Shown here: piece after piece, positions 17,735-26,784 of the stretch
Numbering within the stretch: the stretch's first letter is position 1
Layout of the letters: every line of letters begins with the position of its first letter
DNA from: Candidatus Bathyarchaeota archaeon
GTDB taxonomy: Archaea; Thermoproteota; Bathyarchaeia; Bathyarchaeales; Bathycorpusculaceae
Direction: 5' to 3'
Assembly: GCA_026014615.1 (NCBI GenBank)
Contig: JAOZHZ010000020.1
Location: forward strand, 124,001 to 188,000
DNA length: 64,000 nucleotides
The notes under the pieces: generated by a model
Databases searched by the model: none
Told to the model about the DNA's origin: nothing
Seen by the model: only the letters and a program-made list of their open reading frames with translations
Program-made: the position numbers and the translations under genes

Positions 17735-18604
17735 TTGAAGAAAAGAATTTTAGCTGCAATACTCGTGTTAGCATTGCTCATACTCTCAACTGGACTGCTC
17801 AGCACCGCATCAGCGTTTAACTTCCAGAGATTCCGTAGCTTCCCAAGATCAACACCAACAACAACACCTACAATCCCAACAACACCAACAGCAACCCCAA
17901 CACCAACATCTTCACCAACAACCCCAGCATCAGTAACTACCACAACTCAGTCATCAACAATCTACTTCTCAGGCTACACTTGGTGGGTCGAAAACACCGA
18001 GACCCCTCGAAAACCTGGTCCCAACTACTGGTCAAACAGCCCCGAAAACGTTTGGGTTGACGAAAACGGCTGGTTACACCTGCAAATCACCAACAGAAAC
18101 GGGAAATGGTACTGCGCTGAATTAACCACAACCCAAACCCTCGGATACGGCACATACGCGTTCCAAGTCGCTAGCAGAACAGACAACTTTGACAAGAACG
18201 TAGTCCTTGGATTGTTTGCATACAAAGACGACACACACGAAATCGACATTGAATTCTCGAAGTGGGGAATAGCAGACTATAAGAACGGCTGGTTCACCGT
18301 ACAGCCACGACCATATGTAGAAGGGGAAAACCAGAAAGCTTTTGATTTCCAACTGTCAGGCGACTACACTTCGCATTACTTTACTTGGAACAGCAGATCA
18401 ATATATTTTGAAAGCGCCCATGGACACTACCCAGTAGGAACCGCACCACAAGCAAACATTATCCAATCCTTCACCAGCTACAAAAGCGTAAGTGCACAAG
18501 AAGTAAAAGGCCACATTAACCTATGGCTATACAACGGCAACCCACCCTCTGACGGCAACCCTGTCGAAGTAATCATAAAAAGCTTCCAGTTCATAAGCAG
18601 CTAA
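17735..18604 (+). CDS. Secreted GH16-like (concanavalin-fold) glycan-active protein
   Basis: 289 residues: a signal peptide (KKRILAAILVLALLILSTGL), a Thr/Pro-rich linker of about 35 residues, then a beta-jelly-roll domain. The segment THEIDIEFSKWG (residues about 167-178) resembles the E-[ILV]-D-[IVF]-E catalytic motif of family 16 glycoside hydrolases, which cut beta-glucans and galactans. Aromatic residues are frequent (YTWWVENTE, YYFTWNSRSIYFES), as in sugar-binding clefts. The start is TTG at 17735; the nearby ATG is out of frame. It is convergent with the GT2 gene, with 33 bases between, so it may trim or release the polysaccharide that enzyme makes. Exact substrate unknown. Confidence 0.7.
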   Translation: MKKRILAAILVLALLILSTGLLSTASAFNFQRFRSFPRSTPTTTPTIPTTPTATPTPTSSPTTPASVTTTTQSSTIYFSGYTWWVENTETPRKPGPNYWSNSPENVWVDENGWLHLQITNRNGKWYCAELTTTQTLGYGTYAFQVASRTDNFDKNVVLGLFAYKDDTHEIDIEFSKWGIADYKNGWFTVQPRPYVEGENQKAFDFQLSGDYTSHYFTWNSRSIYFESAHGHYPVGTAPQANIIQSFTSYKSVSAQEVKGHINLWLYNGNPPSDGNPVEVIIKSFQFISS

Positions 18605-18637
18605 AAAGAAAAACTTAACCGTAAACAAGAAGAAACT

Positions 18638-20098
18638 TTAGCCACTGCGGACTTTGATGGCTTCAAGACCGCCTGACCGCTGAAGTTTCTGCCACTTCTT
18701 TTCTTTCTTCGAAAGCGCTTTGACTATGGAAACAAGGGTCACTATGTCGATGAACTGTTTGTAGATGAAGACAAAGAACGGCGAATAAACCGCGAGTTCG
18801 TTGCCTTCGTTATCTAGGGATAAAGCGAGCAATGCCACAAACAGTTGAATCAACAAAAACATAACCAACATTCTTGCAAACAGTATCGCCCCACCGGTCA
18901 GGGCAAGAACCATCCCAGAGGTGAGAGCGACAAAACTGGCAAGGGGATTAAACAAAGAAAACAGCATTATCGGAAAAACAAAGCTGTGTAATGCGCCGTA
19001 ACGTGGGTTCCCAAAAATGTCCTTATGCTTAAGCAACGTCTGGAAAGTTCCAGTTCCCCAGCGAAGCCTTTGCCTATAGAGAGCCTTCCACGTTGAGGGC
19101 ACTTCCGTGTACGCGTGGGCTTCGGAGCTGGAACTTACCGCGCCACGGGTTTTAAGCAGCTTAATGGTGATGTCAAAATCCTCAGTCAAAGTATCTGTAT
19201 CATAACCGCCTACCTCAGAAACCCGCTCCTTCTTAAAAGCACCAAAAGCACCCGGAATCACCATTACAGCGCCGAAAAGGGCAAAAGCACGCCTGATGGT
19301 GTTAATGGCCATTATGTAGTCCAGTTCCTGAATCTTTGTAAGAACAGATTTGCTGTTAAGAACTTTTATGTTGCCAGCCACAGCCACGTTGTTAGGGTCA
19401 CTTGCCATCGCTTTAACAATCATGTTTACGGCGTCTCGGGTAACCATACTGTCGGAGTCTATTGTGACTACAATTTCGCCTTTCGCAAAAAGAAGCCCAT
19501 AGTTAAGCGCGGATGCTTTCCCACCGTTAGGCTTCGTTAGGACTCTAACACCTTGCTTTTCGTATTCTTGAGCAACATACTTTGTCAGGTCGGTGGAGCC
19601 ATCGTCGATGACGATAATTTCCTTGTTTTCATATTTCAGGTTCACAAGGCTGTCCAAAGTACGGGATATCACCTCTTGCTCGTTATAGGCTGGAACAAGA
19701 ATAGACACCAACGGAGTAGAGTTAGTTTCAGCGACTTGTTCCTCCATGCCTTTGAATTTCGCGGCGGGTATTATGGGGTAGGACGTAATAAAGAAGGCAA
19801 TGCTAAAACCTACAGTCAACGTTATCCTGAAAACCGCTTGGAAAGAGGAACCGAAGAAACCCCAAAAATATAGCACCCCACAAATCACAGCGGGAACTAC
19901 TGCCACAAGCATTAAGGGAGCAATGCGGCTGCCAGTGGTTTTTGCGAACCGTTTCTTTCGGGAAAGAAGAATAACATAGATGTCGGCAACTAACGCGCAT
20001 GAAACAGCTATGTACATGTCTATGGTACCAATTACTAGAGACACTATCGTAAGTGTGACAACCACTAAGAGACCGTAGACTATTGTTTGTTTCTGCAA
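18638..20098 (-). CDS. Processive membrane glycosyltransferase 2 (cellulose/hyaluronan/PNAG synthase-like)
   Basis: 486 residues with paired N-terminal membrane helices and further helices near 65-110. The cytoplasmic GT-A domain shows VSILVPAYNEQEV, IDDGSTD, VTIDSDSMV (metal-binding D-x-D), TLTEDFDIT (catalytic TED) and QRLRWGTG near residue 347 (the QxxRW motif of processive synthases). Three or four helices follow. It would polymerise a UDP-sugar and push the chain through the membrane, as BcsA, HasA or PgaC do. The start is TTG at 20098 after an AGGT site. It lies 32 bases downstream of the TackOD1-like gene on the same strand, likely one operon. Confidence 0.88.
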   Translation of the reverse strand: MQKQTIVYGLLVVVTLTIVSLVIGTIDMYIAVSCALVADIYVILLSRKKRFAKTTGSRIAPLMLVAVVPAVICGVLYFWGFFGSSFQAVFRITLTVGFSIAFFITSYPIIPAAKFKGMEEQVAETNSTPLVSILVPAYNEQEVISRTLDSLVNLKYENKEIIVIDDGSTDLTKYVAQEYEKQGVRVLTKPNGGKASALNYGLLFAKGEIVVTIDSDSMVTRDAVNMIVKAMASDPNNVAVAGNIKVLNSKSVLTKIQELDYIMAINTIRRAFALFGAVMVIPGAFGAFKKERVSEVGGYDTDTLTEDFDITIKLLKTRGAVSSSSEAHAYTEVPSTWKALYRQRLRWGTGTFQTLLKHKDIFGNPRYGALHSFVFPIMLFSLFNPLASFVALTSGMVLALTGGAILFARMLVMFLLIQLFVALLALSLDNEGNELAVYSPFFVFIYKQFIDIVTLVSIVKALSKKEKKWQKLQRSGGLEAIKVRSG

Positions 20099-20130
20099 CT
20101 TGACCTACCCACGATGATGCTTGAGTGTGC

Positions 20131-21714
20131 TTAAGGTGAAGAGGTGTGTTTTTGAAAGAGAAGGAAAGATTGAACCACAGGCGCTTTTTCTCCTTCTTTT
20201 ACTTCACTAGCTTTTGGGATTTTTGAATCCGCCAAAGCTTCTTCGATATTCTTTCCTTCACTGACCTTCATGTGGTAAGCGGCAGCATAGTTACGAGCAT
20301 CCTGAGTCAACCCAGGTATGACAAACAGCAAGAAGTCACAGTCAATGTCACTTATCTTACCGTATATTCGAGTGATTTCCTGCATATCTACAGGTTTACC
20401 CGAGACCAGAACCTCAACCACTGTGTTGCCGTTACTATTTCGTTGTAAAGCGTTGTTTGCAGTTGAATCGTCGGATTCTAACCAGCCAACTTTGCCTAAT
20501 ATGAGGATATCAAACAAATGTTGGGTTCCGGAACGCCCGCTGACAAATGCTGGTGCAACTATGTTATACCCGAGGGATTTGAAGAACTTGGTGCAGGTAT
20601 CTATGGGTTTAATCTGCTGCAGGTCATGTAATGGCATTGAAGAGTTAGCCGTGTACTTGTAAAGGTAAACTTCGGGTTCTTCATCCATGCCAGCAGTTGA
20701 GCCGCATTCACTGCATTTGGCGGTGAGCAAGGGTTCACTGTTCAGAGTGTTACAGCTAAGGCACATATATGCAGGAGGCAAAGAGCGGTAATCGGACCCT
20801 ATGAGGCGAAGCTTTGCCTTGCATTTGGGGCAAACGAGGTCACCGTTTTTAGATTCAAATGCCGAGCGCCGTTCTACTGCTCCGCAAGAGAAGTGCTCTA
20901 AAAGAGCCTCCTTATGCAGTCTCAAAGAATTGCATTCAGGACAGGCCTTTCTTATTCGGAGATTTGTTGACCCACATACTCGGCACTTAATGATTTTATC
21001 TGAAAGCTCTGCGTAGAGGTAGCCTTTGCCAACAAGAGAATCCAGCACCTGCTTTGCCCGTTTTGTGTCCCACTCTAACTGCGGAATACCCTCAAAATAG
21101 TAGCCTTCAGAGTTATTCACGTCGATCTTGGGAACAATCTGAGTGACCTTTCCGTACAAGAACAGTTCCATTATACTCTGTTCATCTCGTTTCAGCCCTT
21201 GTTCTCCAGCAACTATGGTTAAGTCTTGGCTTTCGGTTCCTGAAAGGTCTGAAAGCGTAGAAGCTATACTGCGCGGAGCGCTCACTTTATTTCCAGTGTC
21301 TTTTGAACTTTGAGGGTTAGGTGAAGTTTTTGTAGTCGCCTCTACTTTTGGCGCTTTACTTAGGTCTTTGTTTTGGCGCAGTTTAGAGGCTATTCCAAAG
21401 CCTGAACCAAAGCCCACTTCGAATATTCCAATTAGGGTTATGACTGCCATGAGCAGGGCGTTATAATTGATTACTGAATAGGGTACAGATTCAAAGAAGG
21501 AGACATAATTTCCGATTAAAGAGATGGAAGTTAACTGGCTGTTGAAGAGCCCTGATGAAAGGAATAGGCCAATGCCAGCAACTATGGCGAAAACAATTAC
21601 GGGAATAAATTTCCGTCCCTGCATCGTTGGCGGAACGAATTTGAATTGAGCACCAACTATCATACCGACAGAAAGCGCAACCAAAGGGGGAACGGCAAAA
21701 AGAGCGGTCACCAT
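20131..21714 (-). CDS. Membrane protein with TackOD1-like zinc ribbons and a nuclease-fold C terminus
   Basis: About 527 residues from ATG 21714 (GGGGAT site seven bases upstream; TTG 21720 also possible). Four hydrophobic helices lie in the first 120 residues, then a polar linker. Residues about 243-345 carry several zinc knuckles: CRVCG, CPECN, then LEHFSCGAVERRSAF, LVCPKCKAKLRLIGSDYR and CSECGS. This LEH-x-x-C-G / CPKC-x3-LR-x-IG-x-DY pattern is that of the TackOD1 output domain described in archaeal signalling proteins. Residues about 375-480 (FDILILG, then VVEVLVSG, then YGKISDIDCDFLLFV) resemble a PD-(D/E)xK restriction-endonuclease fold, with D and E-x-x at expected places. Placed in an operon with a polysaccharide synthase, it may sense or control that activity. 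Role is inference. Confidence 0.6.
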   Translation of the reverse strand: MVTALFAVPPLVALSVGMIVGAQFKFVPPTMQGRKFIPVIVFAIVAGIGLFLSSGLFNSQLTSISLIGNYVSFFESVPYSVINYNALLMAVITLIGIFEVGFGSGFGIASKLRQNKDLSKAPKVEATTKTSPNPQSSKDTGNKVSAPRSIASTLSDLSGTESQDLTIVAGEQGLKRDEQSIMELFLYGKVTQIVPKIDVNNSEGYYFEGIPQLEWDTKRAKQVLDSLVGKGYLYAELSDKIIKCRVCGSTNLRIRKACPECNSLRLHKEALLEHFSCGAVERRSAFESKNGDLVCPKCKAKLRLIGSDYRSLPPAYMCLSCNTLNSEPLLTAKCSECGSTAGMDEEPEVYLYKYTANSSMPLHDLQQIKPIDTCTKFFKSLGYNIVAPAFVSGRSGTQHLFDILILGKVGWLESDDSTANNALQRNSNGNTVVEVLVSGKPVDMQEITRIYGKISDIDCDFLLFVIPGLTQDARNYAAAYHMKVSEGKNIEEALADSKIPKASEVKEGEKAPVVQSFLLFQKHTSSP

Positions 21715-21989
21715 GTCCAATCCCCTTTCTGGTTTTGTTTCGTTAAAGCGAAGAAACCTTCTGCATAGAGGAGGTTAGAAACAGGTAAAAAGTGTGGAAT
21801 AACAGGAGCACTCGCACTTCTACTGAAAACAATAACCGCTAAAGCATCTGCTACGCACTCATTGCAGGCCTCGTTTTTGGATCTTGTCGTCTCCAATGCG
21901 GTATTCGCGTTAATTGGCGTATTAGCTGAAAGCAATTTTCAGACCTCTCTAACAGAACGTTAGAGTATAGAGATAAGAATTCTTGAGAA

Positions 21990-22127
21990 GTGGGCTTCAC
22001 TAAATTTCCAAACCTAATAAAACCATTTCCTACAATCATCCAGATTGAAGGTAAAAAGAAGTTAATTGTGATTGAAAAGAACAAAGAAAAGTTTACGTAT
22101 TGGTTCTTAGACGACGAGGTCTGCTAA
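21990..22127 (+). CDS. Possible small ORF, 45 aa
   Basis: GTG at 21990 opens a frame MGFTKFPNLIKPFPTIIQIE, GKKKLIVIEKNKEKFTYWFL, DDEVC, ending TAA 22125-22127. The alternating pattern looks like beta-strand protein sequence. It overlaps the end of the convergent PhoU-like gene by 21 bases and has no clear ribosome site. It may equally be the tail of a lost gene. The rest of the 386-base spacer 21721-22106 shows no convincing gene in either direction. Confidence 0.25.
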   Translation: MGFTKFPNLIKPFPTIIQIEGKKKLIVIEKNKEKFTYWFLDDEVC

Positions 22128-23078
22128 GTCGACGCTGTGCTCATAGATTTGTTTTATCACTGCGATTACGCCTAGGGTTTGAGGCATAACGTCGGGTTGG
22201 TCTTTGGCGGTTTTCTCGATACTTGTTGTAAGTTCCTGAACCTTTTCCTTTAGCTGCCGAACGTGAACTGCTGTAGCGATGTCTTTGTTAATAAAGGATT
22301 TTAAGGCTTGCTCATGAGCGTCATAGCACACAGTTTCCAATTCCAAAAGCAGTTTTCGTATATCTTCCGAAGGCTTAACTCCGTTCATCTCAAGTGTTTT
22401 GTTGGCAACCTGAACGCACGCGTCACCCATGCTTTCAATTAGGCTTGCTGCCAAACGGTAGTCAAGAGATTCGATAGTAGTTAAACCCAACTTCTCGCCT
22501 AAACTAGGATTTTGAATAATCGTACGCAAAATCCTAACAAGCAAAAAATACAGTCTGTTGTTCTCGTCGTCGCGGGAAGTCACACTTTTGGCTAGTTGCA
22601 AATCTCCGTCAATCAGGGAATTAACTGCGTCTCGGTGCATACCAGCCACTATGGAGTAGTTTCGGCGCAGAATTTTTTGAGGCGGAAAACCTGAAGGCTC
22701 AAGCAAGCATTGTAATACAATCTGCGAATAGTTTTCTTCAACAATCTCTAGCCCGATTAGGGAACGTACAGTTGTTTTAACAACATTTTTTGCGTCCAGA
22801 TCTATTACGTCTTTGGCTTGAATGCGAATTATGTCGGAACCCAAAAGGTAGTGACCTATAATTTCTCGTCCAAGGTATGGTCCAGCTGTAAGGCAGGTAT
22901 CTCTTGGCTGCGGTTCGTCACCGTACTTAGGGTCGATAAAAAGTTTGCCATCGCTGGTTTCACTTAGAGCTAACATGACGCCTTTCTTTAGCCCATGTAA
23001 TTCTGACCATTTTCGTGGCAGGCAAACAAAGAAGGTGCCAGTTGGGGTGCGTTGCACTTTACGCAAATCAGTCATCAA
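22107..23078 (-). CDS. PhoU-type regulator with N-terminal AbrB-like domain
   Basis: 323 residues. The first 45 or so (RKVQRTPTGTFFVCLPRKWS, ELHGLKKG) resemble the SpoVT/AbrB swapped-hairpin DNA-binding fold. The rest is helical with two PhoU-like repeats: around RDAVNSLIDGDLQLAKSV and around ICVANKTLEMNGV-like residues 215-310 with YEHSVDLADLVV at the end. Archaeal proteins with this pairing are annotated as phosphate-uptake regulators, but no Pst transporter is nearby, so the target is unknown. The minus-strand sequence GTTTATATACG near 23133-23143 is a good TATA box about 55 bases before the start. Confidence 0.8.
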   Translation of the reverse strand: MMTDLRKVQRTPTGTFFVCLPRKWSELHGLKKGVMLALSETSDGKLFIDPKYGDEPQPRDTCLTAGPYLGREIIGHYLLGSDIIRIQAKDVIDLDAKNVVKTTVRSLIGLEIVEENYSQIVLQCLLEPSGFPPQKILRRNYSIVAGMHRDAVNSLIDGDLQLAKSVTSRDDENNRLYFLLVRILRTIIQNPSLGEKLGLTTIESLDYRLAASLIESMGDACVQVANKTLEMNGVKPSEDIRKLLLELETVCYDAHEQALKSFINKDIATAVHVRQLKEKVQELTTSIEKTAKDQPDVMPQTLGVIAVIKQIYEHSVDLADLVV

Positions 23079-23132
23079 TTCACATCCAATTCGTTACGCA
23101 TGTGAAAGTATAACGTATCAAAGGATATGTCG

Positions 23133-23143
23133 GCGTATATAAA
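23133..23143 (-). promoter_or_regulatory. TATA box of the PhoU-like gene
   Basis: Minus-strand TTTATATAC about 55 bases upstream of the start at 23078. The remaining spacer to DP1 (to 23415) also has GGCTATAAACC near 23247 on the plus strand. Confidence 0.45.
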
Positions 23144-23278
23144 CGTGGATTCTAGAGTTGTAATAAAATGAGTTCTGATAGAAGATATCGAGTTCTAAAC
23201 ACACTCAAAGGTACGAAAAAGCAGCGGGGGCAAGTCCTAAATAAAAGGCTATAAACCTGCCCGTCTAAGAATTTGGCG

Positions 23279-23410
23279 ATGACTTCGGAAAAAGTGAATA
23301 TACTAATAGAGGAGAAATCACAGAGAACAAGCAAACGGTCACCTCAAGCCAACAGTAGAAAAACAAAGAAGCAACATAACGATTTTGGAAAAAATGAAAT
23401 GAGGAAATAA
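23279..23410 (+). CDS. Possible small basic ORF upstream of DP1, 43 aa
   Basis: ATG 23279 to TAA 23408-23410 reads MTSEKVNILIEEKSQRTSKR and continues basic and polar to FGKNEMRK. It stops five bases before the DP1 GTG start, so translation could be coupled. No family is recognised and the composition is low-complexity; it may be chance. Confidence 0.25.
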   Translation: MTSEKVNILIEEKSQRTSKRSPQANSRKTKKQHNDFGKNEMRK

Positions 23411-23415
23411 TCATC

Positions 23416-24978
23416 GTGAATGAACTGGGAAAATTACAAAAAGCTGTGGAAATAACCATTGCAGCAGGGTACCAAATAGATAGGGAAGCATTTGAATTTC
23501 TCAGTTCAGACATCATAATTGATGACCCCGCTACGGTGATGGCTAAAGCTTTGCAGAAGATTGAATGCCTCGAAGAGAAACCTATGTTTATCGGGAAAAG
23601 TCTTTTGGAGGCAGTATTACAGGAGCCAGAAGCAAAGGAAGAAAAGAAATTTGTTGCTGAAGTCGAACCGGAAGAGTCAACGCATGAGGAAGAAAAGCAG
23701 TATCCTGTGGCTAGTAGCCCTTTTCACCCCTACGCAAAAAACGTAGAATCCCAAATCAAAGTACTAGAAGACCCTACGGACAACCTCAGCTCGAACGGAA
23801 CTGTGGGGGAATTTTTGGATTACTTCCAAGACCGCTTTAAACGCATAGAGAAACTTCTCAGGCAAAGGATGGACCTAAAAGCGGCTACACCGATTTCAGA
23901 GGCGCTAAAATCTCAGCATAAGGCAAAGCTGAAAATCATTGGTATGGTCACAGAGAAGCGGGAAGCAAAACAGCAGCAGTTGATAACGATAGAGGATTTG
24001 AATGCAAGCGCCACAATTCTTGTTCCCACAAAGGCTTCAGAGGAAGTTCAAAGAAAAGCGCAAGTTCTTTTGCCAGACCAAATCATATGTGCAGCCGTGG
24101 TGAAAACTAGAAGTCACCTGTTTTTGGCTGAAGACATCATCTTTCCAGAGGTGGGGCAGAAACCCATGCGTAGGGCTTCAGAGCCAGTTTATGCTGTGCT
24201 CACCTCGGACATTCATGTGGGAAGCAACAAATTCAACAAAGAAGCCTTCAAACGCTTCGTGAAGTGGCTAAATGGACAATACGGAAACGAAGCCATGCGA
24301 GAAATAGCTAGCCACGTGAAATACTGCCTTGTCGCAGGGGACCTAGTAGATGGTATTGGGGTTTACCCGGGGCAACAAAAGGAACTAACCATAAGGGATG
24401 TTCACAATCAGTACAGGTACGCGGCGAAGATTTTTTCGCGGTTGCCAGAACATATTGAAATTATAGTGTCGCCTGGAAACCATGATGCTCCAAGAAAAGC
24501 GCTTCCTCAACCTGCAATCTCAGAGGATTACTTACCAACCCTTCAAGGGTCAAGAAGAATTTATTCTCTCGGAAACCCCTGTACCGTCAGCATCCACGGA
24601 GTAGAAGTTCTAATGTTCCATGGTCGAAGCTTGGATGACATAATTGGTTCAGTCCCAGGGACAGACCATGAGCACCCAGAAAAAGCCATGAAATTGTTCA
24701 TACAGGGCAGACATTTAGCGCCAATTTACGGTGGAAAAACAACGCTGTCGCCTGAAAAAAGGGACTTTCTGGTAATAGACAAGGTACCAGACATCTTTCA
24801 CGCGGGTCACATTCACGTTTTAGGTATGTGCAACCATAGGGGTGTGTTAGTTGTGAATTCTGGTGGGTGGCAGGAACAGACGGACTACATGGCGAAGTTG
24901 GGCTTGGTTCCAACACCTGGAAAGGTTCCTGTTGTTAACTTACAAACAATGGAAGCCAGAGTTTTGTCGTTTGTTTAA
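23416..24978 (+). CDS. dp1: DNA polymerase D small subunit DP1 (3'-5' exonuclease)
   Basis: Proofreading subunit of the archaeal replicative polymerase PolD. The start is GTG at 23416 after GAGGAAATAAT. The 520 residues have a helical N terminus, an acidic linker (residues about 70-100), an OB-fold (KLKIIGMVTEKREAKQQQL and TILVPTKASEEV), and an Mre11-like phosphoesterase with metal motifs DIHVG near 264, GDLVDG near 308, SPGNHD near 353, MFHGRSLDD near 395 and HAGHIHVLG near 461. All are intact, so the exonuclease should be active. It is convergent with orc1/cdc6, which leads to the predicted origin. Its partner DP2 is at 32707. Confidence 0.96.
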   Translation: MNELGKLQKAVEITIAAGYQIDREAFEFLSSDIIIDDPATVMAKALQKIECLEEKPMFIGKSLLEAVLQEPEAKEEKKFVAEVEPEESTHEEEKQYPVASSPFHPYAKNVESQIKVLEDPTDNLSSNGTVGEFLDYFQDRFKRIEKLLRQRMDLKAATPISEALKSQHKAKLKIIGMVTEKREAKQQQLITIEDLNASATILVPTKASEEVQRKAQVLLPDQIICAAVVKTRSHLFLAEDIIFPEVGQKPMRRASEPVYAVLTSDIHVGSNKFNKEAFKRFVKWLNGQYGNEAMREIASHVKYCLVAGDLVDGIGVYPGQQKELTIRDVHNQYRYAAKIFSRLPEHIEIIVSPGNHDAPRKALPQPAISEDYLPTLQGSRRIYSLGNPCTVSIHGVEVLMFHGRSLDDIIGSVPGTDHEHPEKAMKLFIQGRHLAPIYGGKTTLSPEKRDFLVIDKVPDIFHAGHIHVLGMCNHRGVLVVNSGGWQEQTDYMAKLGLVPTPGKVPVVNLQTMEARVLSFV

Positions 24979-25024
24979 GTTATTTTGTGTACTTGCTGGG
25001 AGATTTACTAAGTATGGTACAGTG

Positions 25025-26278
25025 TTATTTTCGGCTTCTGGTGTTCGTGTTTTTGGGAATGTTTGGTTGGAAACTCATTAAACGTCCTATTCTTGCGTCG
25101 GTTCCGAAAACATCTTGAATAAGAGAGCGGGAGATTTCTAGGCGGATTTTTTTGGTGCGTCCATAGCGACCCATGCTTACCACCTTGGAGTTTAGAAGAC
25201 CTATAGCGTCTAGTTCATTTATGAGGGTGCCTATACGCCTTTGAGTAAGAAGGCTAACACCAAGTTCTCCACAAAGCTCGTTGTAGACGTCGTAGATTTC
25301 TCCTGTGGTGGCGCTGCTACCGTTTGCTTTGCCTAAATGATAAACACTTAAAAGAACAAGCTTAGCATGTAGGGTTGAATTCTTGAGTGCTTCAACGACT
25401 TTGTTGTGTTCAATGTGTTTTTCGGCTTCGCGCACATGTTCTTCAGTTACTTTGTTTGAGCCTTGACGTTCAGCAACTTCTCCTGCTACTCGAAGCAAAT
25501 CTAAAGCTCGTCGTGCATCGCCATGTTCCGCGGCAGCCAGAGCTGAGCATATGCTTAACGCTGAATCAGAAAGAGCGTCTTCAAAGAAGCCCAGCTTTGA
25601 TCTTTCAAGAAGAATATTGCGGAGTTCTCCTGCGTCGTAGGGTCGAAACACCAGTTCCTCTTCACTTAGGGAACTGAAGACACGTGGGTCAAGGAACTCT
25701 TTTAGTCGAAGGTCGTTTGATATGCCTATGAGGGCGACTTTGCTTTTCTGCAACGCTTCGTTTATACGGGTTAACTCGTACATTATGCCGTCGCCACGGT
25801 TTTTAATCAAGGCATCTATCTCATCCAAGATAATTATGAAGAGTGTACGGGTTGAATCTAATCCTGCTCGGAAGCGGTCAAAAACTTCGCCCACGGATAA
25901 GCCTGTAAAGGGGATGGACAAACCTAGACTTTGGCTTAGACTTGCGAAAACGCGGTATTCGGAGCCTGTCATGCGACAGTTCACATAGCAGAATCGTACT
26001 GGTGCACCGTATTCTTTGGCTTTTGATTCTAAATGACTGAGGACATATTTTGTTACGGCGGTTTTTCCTGTTCCTGTTTTTCCGTATATGAAGATGTTGG
26101 AACATCTTGAGCCTTTAAGGACTGGAGCTACCGCTTGGCCGAGTAAACGAATTTGGTCTTCGCGGTGAGGAAGTTTATCAGGCAGGTAGTCGTGACGTAG
26201 GACTTCGCGGTCTTTGAACAGTGTTGCTTCGTTGACGAATTTTTCAAAGACATCATCAAGTATGTTTGGATTTCCCAT
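25025..26278 (-). CDS. cdc6: Origin recognition protein Orc1/Cdc6
   Basis: AAA+ initiator of 417 residues. Motifs: YLPDKLPHREDQI, Walker A YGKTGTGKTAV near residue 65, Walker B LFIIILDEIDALI, sensor 1 ALIGISNDLRL, the arginine-finger region RVFSSLSEEELVF, and GDARRALDLLRVAGEVAE (sensor 2). The last 100 residues are a winged helix (TGEIYDVYNELCGELG, LTQRRIGTLINELDAIGLL). It binds origin recognition boxes and loads MCM. ORB-like boxes lie immediately upstream of its start (26423-26895), the usual archaeal cdc6-oriC arrangement. Confidence 0.96.
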   Translation of the reverse strand: MGNPNILDDVFEKFVNEATLFKDREVLRHDYLPDKLPHREDQIRLLGQAVAPVLKGSRCSNIFIYGKTGTGKTAVTKYVLSHLESKAKEYGAPVRFCYVNCRMTGSEYRVFASLSQSLGLSIPFTGLSVGEVFDRFRAGLDSTRTLFIIILDEIDALIKNRGDGIMYELTRINEALQKSKVALIGISNDLRLKEFLDPRVFSSLSEEELVFRPYDAGELRNILLERSKLGFFEDALSDSALSICSALAAAEHGDARRALDLLRVAGEVAERQGSNKVTEEHVREAEKHIEHNKVVEALKNSTLHAKLVLLSVYHLGKANGSSATTGEIYDVYNELCGELGVSLLTQRRIGTLINELDAIGLLNSKVVSMGRYGRTKKIRLEISRSLIQDVFGTDARIGRLMSFQPNIPKNTNTRSRK

Positions 26279-26448
26279 CTCGTTCTCCCCTTTTCTTCAG
26301 AGGCTACACCGTTATTTCGGGTGGAACAGATAAAGGCTACAGTTTAAAAAAGTAGTTTTGAAGCTTAACAATCCTAAAACCAGATGATAATCCTGCAAGA
26401 TTAGTAGTGAAGAGGTAACAGGCACACCCCAAAATTTCTATTGGAACT

Positions 26449-26505
26449 TAATAATACTCTTGTAAGTATATGTAAAAATTAATAGTAGAATAATAATACT
26501 CTGTG
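26449..26505 (+). repeat. Direct repeat TAATAATACTCT in the origin region
   Basis: TAATAATACTCT occurs at 26449-26460 and 26491-26502, 42 bases apart, in the AT-rich part between two ORB-like boxes. It may be part of the duplex-unwinding element. Confidence 0.5.
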
Positions 26506-26768
26506 AGGTATTACTTGAAGAAGCATATTAATAATTGTTGTTAAAGAAATTAGATTAGTAAACTGTATTTTTTTTTTTAAAGTCCTTTTTTTGCCTGTTT
26601 ACAGAAAATTGTTGGAGAGGAAATGGAGGGGTGTCTCTCTTTTACATCAAATCTACTTTGAATCAAGCAATTTTATTAAATGTTCCATCGTCTGAAGTAG
26701 TGATTAGCCAAGAAACTTCCCGTAGACGCTCCATAATCTCCAAGTGCCCCGTTCACAAACGCTTTTTC

Positions 26769-26784
26769 TTCACAAAACTGTGAA
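26769..26784. repeat. Inverted repeat TTCACA-AAAC-TGTGAA inside the origin
   Basis: A perfect palindrome with six-base arms and a four-base spacer. Its arms contain TGTGA, the same word that forms the iteron arrays at 28.4 and 29.6 kb. Confidence 0.5.

Noticed and set aside
20131-21714. Restriction-modification enzyme
   Set aside because: No methyltransferase or specificity gene is near, and the protein is membrane-bound with signalling-type zinc ribbons.
21708-22084. Minus-strand frames upstream of the TackOD1-like gene
   Set aside because: Composition is irregular, there is no ribosome site, and the frames conflict with each other; no homologous pattern is seen.
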